A DNA stretch of 64,000 bases, from positions 124,001 to 188,000 of the forward strand of contig JANEZZ010001872.1 of the NCBI GenBank assembly GCA_026122225.1, written 5' to 3'. Origin of the DNA: Heloderma charlesbogerti. Its lineage: Eukaryota > Chordata > Lepidosauria > Squamata > Helodermatidae. The translations under genes and the position numbers were made by a program. The notes beneath the pieces are model-generated. The model was not told the DNA's origin and made no database searches. It was given only the letters and a program-made list of their open reading frames with translations. Of the stretch, positions 43,700 through 52,665 are shown in pieces. The stretch's first letter is position 1. Every line of letters starts with the position of its first letter.

Positions 43700-45440
43700 G
43701 TGCCATTAACCTCATTCCTGGGGCGACCATCCCCGCCGGCTGGCTGTATTCGATGTTGGAGCCAGAACTTCAAGCTCTGTGGGAGTTTTGGACACAAACC
43801 TCAGACATGGCTTCATTCGCCCCTCCTCCTCCCTCACCTGCGCCCCTACCATGTTTGTGCACTAAAAATCAGGAGAACTCTGCCCAGTGCATGACTTCCA
43901 AGCATTGAATTTGGTCTCGATCCCTGACAAGTACCCCCTCCCCCTCATACCGGAGATGCTGAAGCACCTGGGTCAAGCCAAGTTTTCACAAAGTTGGACC
44001 TGCGTGGCGCCTACAATCTGATTCGCATCCGGGAGGGGGATGACTGGAAGACCTGTTTCGACACCCGGTACGGAGTGATGCCATTTGGGCTCACCTGCCC
44101 CCCCCCCGTTTTCATGATTTATGAATGCCATCTTCCGGGACTAGTATTTGGACTAGGGATGTCAGAGAATTTCGCCATGAATCTAGGGGAGGCCGAATGC
44201 CAGCGCATTCGGCCCCCCAAAATCGGTGGCGAAATGGTCTGCCCCCCCCATCCCCCCTGGGACGGGACTTACCTTGGGCGAATCTCCCTGGTGGCGGCGG
44301 CTCCGGCGGCAGTGCGGCGGCAGTTCAGCGACTGCTGCTGTTGCGATTTCCAAGTTTTTTTAAAAAAAACGTGATAGGCTATGTAAAGATTTACGTAGCC
44401 TATCACAGCTAGATTTTTTAAAAATACCATGATATGCTACATAAATGTTTACATAGCCTATAACGGCTGAGTTTTTTAAAAAAAACACCACGCATACGCA
44501 AATGGCAGCGCCCATGGGTGCCGCCATTTGCGTTCCTTATTTTGGCACATCTAGTCTGCATAAACATTTACGTAGACTACGGCGAAAATAAGGGGAACGC
44601 AAATAGTGTAGACGCTACGCTATTTGCGTTCCCCTTATTTTCGCCGTAGTCTACGTAAATGTTTACGTAGACTAGACGTGCCAAAATAAAGAACACAACT
44701 GGCGGTGCCCATGGGCACCGCCATTTGCGTACGCGTGGTTGTTGTTGTGTTTAACTCAGCCATGATAGGCTACGTAAACATTTACATAGCCTATCACGGA
44801 TGACTGCAGGAAGCAAACGGCGGCGGATACGGCCACCGCCATTTGCAGTCCCAGCCGGCCAGAATTCGCAGTGGGAGGGACAGGGCACCTCCCCCCTGGC
44901 CAGAATTTCGGGGGTAGGGACGGAGCGCCTCCCCCCCACCGCGAATCAAATTTCATAAAAGGTAAGTGACTTTCGTACATCCCTAATTTGGACACTTTCC
45001 TCATTGTGTATCTCGATGATTTACTTATATTTTCTGAGGACCTCATGCCCATCAGCACAATGTCTCCGCCATCCTCCAGCACCTCCGCGAGCACCATCTT
45101 TATGCCAAGCTGGAGAAATGTGCGTTTGACCTAACCTCTTTGGACTATCTCGGCTACATTATCTCAGCTGACGGTATCAGGATGGATCCTGCAAAGGTCC
45201 AGGCTGTCCTCTCCTGGCAGGCTCCATCCACCAAGAAGGACTTGCAATGTTTTCTGGGGTTTGCAAATTTTTACAGAAAGTTCCTGCCCAGCTTTGCTCG
45301 GCTGACATCTCCTCTCATGGACCTCCTTAAGGGCAGGAAATCTCCTTTTCATTGGACGGCATCTGCCCAACAGGCTTTTTGAGGAACTTAAGAAGCTTTT
45401 TAGTTCTGAGCCGATCCTGTTACATCCTGACCCGAGGAAG
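43700..45440 (+). pseudogene. Gypsy reverse transcriptase, interrupted by hAT element
   Basis: Recognisable pieces in shifting frames: [21 protein letters not shown] with the first catalytic aspartate (about 43990-44055), [17 protein letters not shown] (about 44068-44115), then after the hAT insertion the YLDDLLIFS box (45009-45035) with the catalytic pair, and the thumb LGYIISADGI, GFANFYRKFLPSFARLTSPL (45140-45330). The hAT copy at 44154-44985 separates palm motifs that should be about 40 codons apart. Indels before 44154 also break the frame. The enzyme cannot be made. Confidence 0.88.
44154..44985. mobile_element. hAT palindromic element in Gypsy RT, perfect TSD (A' end to B end)
   Basis: Starts TAGGGATGTCAGAGAATTTC and ends CGTACATCCCTA, flanked by ATTTGGAC on both sides (44146-44153, 44986-44993). 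The core is a diverged version with TACGTAAATGTTTACGTA-type loops, CAAATGGCAGC palindromes and a dyad near 44614 (GTAGACGCTAC). Outward GGTAAGT is present at both ends (reverse at 44267-44273; 44961-44967). Its removal would re-join Gypsy RT at the target site, which independently proves the boundaries. Confidence 0.95.
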
Positions 45441-45443
45441 CCT

Positions 45444-45860
45444 TTTGTGGTGCAAACTGATGCCTCTGACTTTGCGGTGGGGGCGGTGCTTTTTCAGCCA
45501 GATTGGGTGGGCGGCGGGTTGCAACCCTGTGCCTACCACTCCAGGAAGCTGAAGATGTCTGAGAGGAATTATACCATCTGGGAGAAGGAACTGTTGGCCA
45601 TCAAGTCCGCTTTGGAGATTTGGCGTCATCTTCTGGAGGGGGCACAGCACCCAGTCAAAGTTAGAACCAACCATCACAACCTGGAACATCTTCAAACAGC
45701 CTGTGCCTTAAACCAAAGGCAGATTAGGTGGTCGCTTTCTTCCCTCTGGTTCCACCTCAAGATTTGCCATGTGAAGGCCTCCGACAACCTACAAGCAGAT
45801 GCTCTTTCTCGTAAGCCAGACCTCCAGCCAGGGGGTGAGGGAAATAACCCTTTTCTCTGA
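45444..45860 (+). pseudogene. Gypsy RNase H and connection to integrase
   Basis: VQTDASDFAVGAVLFQ (from about 45447) holds the first acidic residue of RNase H. The CAYHSRKLKMSERNYTIWEKELLAI segment (about 45525-45600) matches the conserved Y-S-K-L...E-NY...KELLA block of Gypsy RNase H, and ADALSRKPD (about 45795-45822) marks its end. The RT lies in another frame, so this is damaged although the domain itself is open. Confidence 0.85.
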
Positions 45861-46019
45861 TTCTTCCCCCCCCCCCAGAGCCTGGCAGCAGCTGCGGTGC
45901 CTCACTCTTGGGAGGAGCTCCTTCACTCTGCACAGGCTCAGGATGCTTTTGTCCGCACAAAAGTGGAGGAATTGGGGCTAGCCTCTGCCCCCCCACTCTA
46001 CCCCCTTCTCTTTGTGAGG

Positions 46020-47108
46020 TGGCCTGCTTTACCATTCCGGCCGGGTCTATGTGCCTTCTAGACCCTCCACGAGAAGGTCCTCCATCAGTGCCACAACTCC
46101 CCCACTGCTGGGTATTTTGGCTTCGCTAAGACCCTGCACGGAGTGACGCAGGATTTTTGCTGGCCTCGTGTGTGTCGGGACGTCAAGACCTACGTCGCCT
46201 CCTGCCCAACCTGCCAGCGGGCGAAGGCTCCCTCAGGCAAGCCCACAGGCTTGCTTCACCCCCTGCCTACCCCCTCAGGACCTTGGAAACTGCTCTCCCT
46301 TGACTTCATCACTGACTTGCCTCACTCACACGGTAAGACCACTATTCTGGTCATGGTGGATTTGTTTTCTAAGATGGCCCATTTCATCCCCTGCTCTGGG
46401 TTGCCCACTGCCAGGGAGATGGCGGAGCTTTTTTTGGCACATGTTTTCCAGCTCTACGGATGGCCCGAGGGTCTCATTTCGGATAGGGGGGCCCAATTCA
46501 CTGCCCATTTCTGGAGGGAGCTACTTGGGCTTCTCCATGTGATGCTCCGTCTTTCCTCCCCCCACCATCCACAGATGGACTGTCAGACCGAGCGCACCAA
46601 TCTGGAGCAATATTTGCACTGTTATGTCAATTACCAGCAAGATGACTGGTTTTCCTTGCTGCCTCTCGCAGAATTTGCTTATAACAATGCCTGCCATGCT
46701 TCCACCCGCCAAACTCCATTTTTTGCCAATTTTGATTACCACCCCAAGGCTTTCCCATCCACCCTAGCTCCCTCTTCGGTGCCAGCAGCCCATGAGCTTT
46801 TAGAGGAGTTGCAAGCAGTACACCACCTCCTAAAGGGCTCCCTCGAGCAAGCCAAGGCAGCCTACAAGGCCTCTGTGGACCGACAGCACCAGCCGGGTCC
46901 ATCTCTGCAACTGGGGGACTGGGTTTGGTTTTCCACCCAATACCTCCCCTCTCACTTGCCTGCAAAGAAGCTCATGCCTCGCCACACGGGGCCTTTCCAG
47001 ATTACAGCCCAGATTAACCCTGTTGCTTTTCGCCTGGCTCTCCCCCCGCTCCATGAAGATCCATCCTGTTTTTCATTGGTCCCTGCTGTCCCCCCTGGTT
47101 TCTGGTGA
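46020..47108 (+). pseudogene. Gypsy integrase
   Basis: A zinc-binding HHCC region straddles the start (histidines in another frame near 46060-46100; CPTCQRAK at residues 21-28 of the frame from 46143). The catalytic core has D54 (SLDFITDLP), D114 (ISDRGAQFT) and E150 (QTERTN), a D,D(35)E spacing. It continues with FAYNNACHASTRQTPF and a GDWVW-type C-terminal motif. In intact elements it inserts cDNA and makes 5-bp duplications, as seen here. A frameshift near 46140 and another after 47000 disable it. Confidence 0.9.
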
Positions 47109-47139
47109 CCCTCATCGCTCAGCCGGCTCCCCCCCCCCC

Positions 47140-47345
47140 GCGCTTCCAGTGCTGGTGAAGGGGCAGGAGGAGTTTGAGGTCGCAGAGATTCTGGACTCCC
47201 ACCTTTCTCGTGGCCACCTGCAATATCTGGTGGACTGGAAGGGGTACGGGCCAGATGAGCGGTCCTGGGAACCCGTGGAAAATGTGCATGCTCCGTTGCT
47301 GCTGAGGTATTTCCATCAGCTGTACCCCCACAAACGCGGGGCCAC
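47140..47345 (+). pseudogene. Gypsy chromodomain
   Basis: EFEVAEILDSHLSRGHLQYL followed by VDWKGYGPDERSWEPVENV (about 47170-47290) is a canonical chromodomain: aromatic residues, WKGY and the SWEP motif are all present. In chromoviruses it follows integrase and is thought to guide insertion to chromatin marks. Here it is in a different frame from integrase. Together with insertion into a satellite array this is consistent with heterochromatin targeting, but that is inference. Confidence 0.9.
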
Positions 47346-47387
47346 AGGGGAGGAGCACGAGGGGAGGCCTCATGGGAGCGGGGATGA

Positions 47388-47941
47388 TGTCAGGGTGGAA
47401 ACTGAGCCAATAGAGCCCCAGAGCAGTTCTGATTCTGAGTAAGAACAGCAATCCATGGGAGAGGAGCTCGCTCATCTCTCACAAGCACAGCAGCTGGCAG
47501 AAATTCCTCCTGCCAGCATTCCTGGGATAGATAGTGACCCTGGCAGTGAGAGAGCGCTGGAGGGGGCTTGCTGGATGCTCAGTGCAGATGCAGGGAGCGA
47601 CGACAGATGGAGGGTGCTGAAAGGAGGCATTCTGCTCATTTGGTGCTCAAAGAACAGTCGTGTCCCGAGGACCCAAGGGAAAGAGGGACGATCTCTCCAT
47701 AGCCCAGAAGTTCAGGGTCTTCCCATGGCTCCCCTTCAAACGGGGACCAACTGCCTTACCTGGAGCTTAGGCCACTCTGCTATCTTTCCCCAGGGCAGTT
47801 CCTTGCTTAGTCACTAGTGATTAGTATCTGAAAGAGTCATAAAGTAATAAAGGAATAAAGTCTCGGAAAGAATCCTCGTCGTCTGTGCCCTGAGTTGGCT
47901 ATTGGAGGGGACTGCAAGAGGCAGCCAGGGCACTCCTGACA
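47388..47941 (+). repeat. Gypsy 3' LTR
   Basis: TGTCAGGGTGG to CACTCCTGACA, AATAAA at 47854-47859. It differs from the 5' LTR by about 7 percent, including a small deletion in the GCAGGGCTG region. Confidence 0.95.
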
Positions 47942-48835
47942 CCTAGAATGGATACTGGAACATGGTTTCTATGGAAAATTTGTGGCTTATTGCATCCATC
48001 CCATGTAGTTACATGGGACAGGAGATTTGGGTTGATTTGTGTCTCACTTGGAAGTTCCCTCCCTGGGCCATATTATAAAATATGGACTGTTGCCTGAAAC
48101 AGGCACAACAACATGGCTTTGTGTAGGTGCTACAGCTTATTACATCACCTCCATATATAATCGTGTGTGACTGACACATTTGGTTGGTTTGCTCACTTGG
48201 AAGTTGGTATTCTGGACCATTTCCCAGAACATGGACTATAGCCAGGAATAGGTATCCAAAAGAGGTTTCTGTGGACATTTTGTGGCTTATTGCATCCATC
48301 CGATGTAAGTATGTGGGACTGGTGAATTTGGTTGATTTGGCTCACTTGGAAGTTGCCATTCAAGGCCATTTTCCAGAATATGGATTATTGCCTGGAATGG
48401 GGATACAGATGTGTTTTCTGTGGATGCTTTGTGGCTTATTGCATCCATCCCATGTAGTTATGTGTGCCTAGTGAATTTGGTTGATTTGGCCCATGTGGAA
48501 GTTGCCATCCTGGGCCATTTTTCAAGAATGTTGACTATTGCCCAGAACAGGTATCCAAACATGGTTTCTATGGACATTTTGTGGGGTATTGCATGCCTCC
48601 CATATAGTCATGTGTGACTCGTAAATATGGTTGATTTGGCTCACTTGGAAGAGGCCATTCTAGTCCATTTTTCAAGAATATGGACTATTGCCCAGAACAA
48701 GTACCTGAACGTGGTTTCTGTGGAAGTTTTATGCCTTATTGTATCAATCCCATGTAGTTATGTATGACTGGTGAATTGGATTGATTTGGCTCATTTGGAA
48801 ATGGCCATTCTAGGCAACTCCATTCTGTTCCGGAT
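47942..48835. repeat. ~150-bp tandem satellite array
   Basis: About six monomers. The anchor CTTATTGCATCC (or variants) falls at about 47986, 48137, 48286, 48435, 48584 and 48735, a spacing of 149-151 bp. Each monomer also has GTGAATTTGGTTGATTTGGC, TGGAAGTTGCCATT and a CCAGAATATGGACTATTGCC block. Copies differ by several percent. The array continues on the left of the Gypsy element at 41363-41514. No open frame is shared between monomers. Confidence 0.92.
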
Positions 48836-48871
48836 GTGTTCTGGACATGAAGAGGTTAATAATAATATAAT

Positions 48872-48990
48872 TTTTCAAGGGTTTCTGTCCTAAAATATTG
48901 TTCTCAGGTGTCTCTAACACATACCATAGCGTTTGGGATGATTTAAAAAAAATAAAGGGGCCATTCTGGCCCATTCCTTTCCAGAGTTTA
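48872..48990. repeat. Right arm of a long-distance inverted repeat
   Basis: Inverse complement of 40314-40433 (AAGGGTTTCTGTCCTAAAAT through GGGGCCATTCTGGCCCATTC). See the left arm for interpretation. Confidence 0.7.
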
Positions 48991-49229
48991 CACCGTCCCA
49001 ATAATGCATCAATGATCATGTCTAAACAATTGTGCCTAAAAACTAGACTGAATACCTAGGACGAGTCTCGACATTTGTACAAGTTGGGTGTGTAGCTGTG
49101 TTACTATATCCCTCTGCAATCTGATTTCAGTCTTTGTATCTTTACTCTTCAGAATGCAGTGTTTTGTTTTCTTAAGACAAATAACAGTTCTTCAGCTTTT
49201 GAAAGCTCCCAGTCCATTCCCTGTGCCAA

Positions 49230-49545
49230 CATAATGTGCTGGTTTGAACTTTAAAGCCACAAATGGCTTGCGACCAGGTTGCCTGAAACATAACTGCAGA
49301 TTGCTTCACATACTGCACATACGTAGCTACCTGAACCGTAAGATCTTCCCCAGAGGTCCTACACTGCGTGCCCCCACCAAATGAAGCAAAGCGGGTGACT
49401 ACTAAAGAAAGGCCCTTTTTGGTATTGGCACCTCATTTATGGAACAGCCTTCCCAGAGAGGTTTGCCTGGCAGCATCCCTGTCTTTTTGGTGCCAGGTGA
49501 AGATTGTTCTGTTCACCAGGCCTTCAAAAAACTCATGTAATCTGC
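49230..49545 (+). mobile_element. L2-like LINE ORF2 C-terminal fragment
   Basis: Traces of the L2 C-terminus: TTTGAACTTTAAAGCC near 49242, CGACCAGGTTGCCTG, CCAAATGAAGCAAAG, GGCACCTCATTTATGGAAC and GGTGAAGATTGTTCTGTTC. This follows the usual order of the LINE C-terminus and start of the 3' UTR. It is broken by stops. The clade (L2 versus CR1) is a best guess. Confidence 0.55.
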
Positions 49546-49555
49546 CCCTTTTTGC

Positions 49556-49698
49556 AGCTTCGTATCTTTGCAATGGTTGCCTTTGGACTCAGTGCCCAAG
49601 GACTGGGGGAGTCTTGGGGGAGGACCAACTATGCTCCAGCCACCATTTCAGAGCAATGGGTAGGCACGTACCGCTCACGCTTCTGAGTGCGAACCATC
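49556..49698. repeat. Interspersed repeat shared with 37220-37370
   Basis: Same block as at 37220-37370 (GTATCTTTGCAATGGTTGC ... GAGTGCGAACCATC). It is truncated by the hAT left terminus at 49699; the other copy continues for some bases beyond this point. Confidence 0.7.
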
Positions 49699-50378
49699 TA
49701 GGGATGGCGGAGAATTTCTCCCCGAAACTTTGGGAGGCCGAGCGCCAACGTGTTCGGCCCCCCGAACAAGTTTCGGGGAGAAATCCTCCGCACCCCCCCG
49801 CCCCCACACACACCCCCGGGACGGGACTTACCTTCGCCGAATGTCCCTCCCGGCGGCGGGTCCGGCCAGCGGTTCGGCGGGTGTTCATGTGGGGCGGGAG
49901 CGGCAGCCGGTCTTTCGACCGGCTGCCGCCACCGCCATTCCAATAAAAGAAAAAAAAAACGCCCCCGTGATAGGCTACGTGACGATTAACGTAGCCTATC
50001 ACAGCTAGATTTGCAAAGTCAGCCGTGATAGGCTACGTCAATCATCACATAGCCTATCACGGGTGACTTAAAAAAAAAAAAAAAAAGCGCATACGGATAA
50101 TGGCGGTGATAGGCTACGTAAATCTTTACGTTGCCTATCACGTTTGTTGTTGTTGTTGTTGTTTTACTTGGAAATGGCGGCGGCGGCGGCAGCCAGTCGG
50201 AAGACCAGCTGCCGCCGCACCGCCGCCGGGAGCCGCCGCCGCCAGGGACATTCGACAAAGGTAAGTCCCATTCCGGGGGGGGGAGGGGGGCGGACCGTTT
50301 CTCCACCAATTTCGGGGGGCCGAATGCATTGGCATTTGGCCTCCTGGAGATTCGTGGAGAAATTCTCCGACATCCCTA
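49699..50378. mobile_element. hAT palindromic element, chimeric (A end to A' end)
   Basis: Starts TAGGGATGGCGGAGAATTTC and ends TCCGACATCCCTA. From 49699 to about 50106 it follows the A-type family through P1-P1' and the first bases of the CATACGG-ATGGCG palindrome. At 50107 it switches to a minimal-type core (one TAAATCTTTACG hairpin) and the A' arm seen in 40457-40982. Flanking octamers GAACCATC and GTAATATA differ. Both outward donors are intact (reverse at 49828-49834; 50260-50266). From ATG at 50174 a frame stays open to the donor. Confidence 0.88.
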
Positions 50379-50512
50379 GTAATATATATTATTTGATGGT
50401 GGTATCGCTACAAGTGCCTGCTCTCTCTTACTCTCATCTAAAAGAATCAGAACTCTCCAGCCTTGTCCTTGAACCCCTCAATACACAGGGAACTGGAAGA
50501 TGCATTTACAGT

Positions 50513-50583
50513 GCATTTGGACCAGACCATGAGCTTGGGGAGCTAGCATGCTGACCCCCAAGCTCATGGTCTGGTCCAAATGC
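50513..50583. repeat. Perfect 28-bp inverted repeat with 15-nt loop
   Basis: Arms 50513-50540 and 50556-50583 are perfect inverse complements (GCATTTGGACCAGACCATGA... facing ...TCATGGTCTGGTCCAAATGC). The loop 50541-50555 contains GCTAGC. It lies just upstream of L2 coding remnants. Origin could be a local inversion-duplication, a template switch or an assembly artefact. Confidence 0.9.
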
Positions 50584-50639
50584 GAGTATGCTGAGTCCCA
50601 ACTCCATCAAAAACCAAGGAAGCTGTTATAGTTTTAAAT

Positions 50640-50960
50640 CAGTGTCTGCCGTTGGTAATGGACTGCATGAAGGTGAAATTAAGGCTTAATCAAGACAAGA
50701 CAGAGGTGCTCCTGGTTAGCCAAAGGGCAGAGAAGAGTATAGGGGTTCAACCTGCATTGGATGAGGTTACATTCCCCCTGAAGACTCGGGTTTGCACTTT
50801 GGGTATCCTCCTTGATTCTGCCCTGAACCTGGATGCCCAGGTTTCGGCACTGGCCAAAAGTGTTTGCAAAGCTGATGCCAGTGTGCCAATTGCGCCTCTT
50901 CCTGAAGATCTGGCCACAGTGGCACTGATGGGATTATTTGGTATTGATGCCTCCCGTTAA
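50640..50960 (+). pseudogene. L2 LINE ORF2 fragment (post-RT region)
   Basis: The frame 50652-50960 contains MKVKLRLNQDKTEVLLVSQR and LKTRVCTLGILLDSALNLDAQVSALAKSV, the L2-type thumb and following domain (N-x-DKTE and LGI-LDS-L blocks). An in-frame ATG at 50652 is incidental. The match ends about 50890. It may belong with the fragment at 51885-52235, with a MITE (51155-51641) between them. Confidence 0.8.
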
Positions 50961-51154
50961 AAAGGCAGTTAGCAGAGAAAAAAACAAAAGGCAGAAGAGA
51001 ATGAGCATTTACCAGTCCCACATCCACACGCAAGGCTATCTTAATAAAGGAGACCACACCCTTCCTTTAGTGAAGGAAAGAAAACAGCTTTACTCAAAAG
51101 TATTCTTGCACATACTAACACAGGCACATCGTAGGGTTTGAAGAGAGTTGGTTC

Positions 51155-51641
51155 AGGGCACAATCCTATGGCTGCTAGACAGCATCTAGATGACCATAGG
51201 ATTTTTCATTTTCTGGGAACCGAGCTCAGAGCCAGTGCTCTGAGGTAGATTCTCAGAAAACCAGCTTCGCTCAGAAAACCACCTCATAGTAGATTTTCAG
51301 AAAACCACCTCATAGGCGGTGCAGTTCATTCCCAGCTCTGTGCTTGTAAGAGCAGTGTGGAGCAGGGGAAAAGGGGGTGTTCCTGGGGGCAGGGAGGGGA
51401 TGGCAGAAGCACCATTATGACTCTTCCTATATGTTGTCTGGCCTCTCCCTGCCCCCCCGCCCCCTGCCCCACTCCAAGGCGCCCTGGCTAGACAGCATAA
51501 ATTGGCCATCTTCTAGCCACAAATGCAGGGTGGCTGGAGCATGGAGGAGAATACCCCCTCTGTGTTCTTCCCGCCCTACATTGGAGAGTCAGTCACCTTT
51601 GAGTTCGGAGGCAGCCACCTATCCCCATAGGATTACACCCT
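51155..51641. mobile_element. Non-autonomous DNA transposon, AGGGCACAATCC termini
   Basis: Begins AGGGCACAATCCTATGGC and ends CCCATAGGATTACACCCT. The interior contains a duplicated AGAAAACCACCTCATAG segment (51274-51316) and GC-rich arms with GGCAGGGAGGGG facing CTCCCTGCCCCC. About 487 bp, non-coding. Closest relatives are 58996-59420 and 34918-35346. Confidence 0.75.
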
Positions 51642-51884
51642 CAGTCGATTTTGTGTTCCATTACACAGGCAGGAGAGAGAGAGCAAGCCATGTACTCCCA
51701 GCAATGGAGGAAGGCAGAGATGGAGAGAGATTGAGGAGAAGGGAGAGGAGGAACAGAAACCCACACACTGTAGGCTATAGAAATCCTAAGGCCAGCTTTG
51801 CCCAAAATTCCCATGCATTAACTAGCTAACTAGAAACGTGTTCAGAAATGTCAGCTTGTCCAGAATTCTGAGGCTAGACTGACT

Positions 51885-52235
51885 GTTGACTGGGGCTGTT
51901 TGGAGGGAGCACATGACCCCTTGTTACAACAGCTTCTCTGGCTACTGTTTCTGGGCAAAATTCAAAGTGCTGGTTGCAATTTATAATGCCCTATATGGTT
52001 TGGGACCAGGCTACCCAAAAGACTGCCTTCTCCCATATGCACAAGCCCAAGTTTTAAGATTTTGGGGGGAGGCCCTTCCCTTGGTACTACCACTATCAGA
52101 GGCACATCTGGTGGGGATGCAAGCTTTCCGGGGCCACTCCCAGCCTTTGGAACTCCATGCTGACAGAAGCTCAGAGAAGCTCAATAATTGTATTATTGAT
52201 AGCTGCCTTGCATGCCATTTTTGACAGAGGGACAA
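51885..52235 (+). pseudogene. L2 LINE ORF2 C-terminal fragment
   Basis: The frame 51886-52224 carries FWAKFKVLVAIYNALYGLGPGYPKDCLLPYAQAQVLRFWGEALP, the canonical L2 C-terminus (HW-P---R--FKVL, AL-GLGP-YL, LLPY). The remainder is degraded. It could be the downstream part of the copy at 50640-50960. Confidence 0.8.
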
Positions 52236-52258
52236 AACAGAAATTTAATAAGTAAAAT

Positions 52259-52282
52259 GAGAGAGAGAGAGAGAGAGAGAGA
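52259..52282. repeat. (GA)n microsatellite
   Basis: Twelve GA units. Confidence 0.95.
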
Positions 52283-52598
52283 TGCTGATGCTGTTGCCAC
52301 ACTGCAGGCAAGTGTTGGATAAGTAGCAGAGTGAAGAAAATAGAGACCCTCTTGTGTCACCCCTTTTCTTACACCATGTTCTGCTGCTTACCTGCCTGAC
52401 TCACTCCCCTCCCCCAACTATATTGCTGAAGACTCTTGTCTGTTGAATCCACTCCCTCTGCAATAGCCTTCCATGCTGTTGGCAGGGGGGTTAGTAAACA
52501 GCCTGTAACAGTTTACTTCTTAAAAACACCATAGAGCATTTAATAAAATAGAATAAATAACTGAATAGATTATAAATAAATGAATGAATGAATAGATT

Positions 52599-52600
52599 GA

Positions 52601-52643
<43 letters not shown>
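52599..52643. repeat. (GAAA)n microsatellite
   Basis: About eleven GAAA units, preceded by (TGAA)n near 52579-52592. It abuts the retroelement-like segment that begins at about 52666. Confidence 0.95.
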
Positions 52644-52644
<1 letters not shown>

Positions 52645-52665
52645 CCAAAAAAAAGAAAAAAAGTA

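Larger units (their letters stand above)
41515..47941 (+). mobile_element. Gypsy LTR retrotransposon, Sushi-type chromovirus
   Basis: A complete but inactive element: LTRs at 41515-42072 and 47388-47941 (TGTCAGGG to CCTGACA), flanked by the 5-bp duplication CCTAG (41510-41514 and 47942-47946). Order is gag, protease, RT, RNase H, integrase, chromodomain, with several frameshifts and one hAT insertion (44154-44985). The RT-RH-IN order defines Ty3/Gypsy. The C-terminal chromodomain and the capsid type point to the vertebrate Sushi chromoviruses. Hand alignment of the LTRs gives about 40 differences over 555 bp (about 7 percent), so it is old. A purine run at 47351-47367 may be the polypurine tract. 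Confidence 0.95.
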
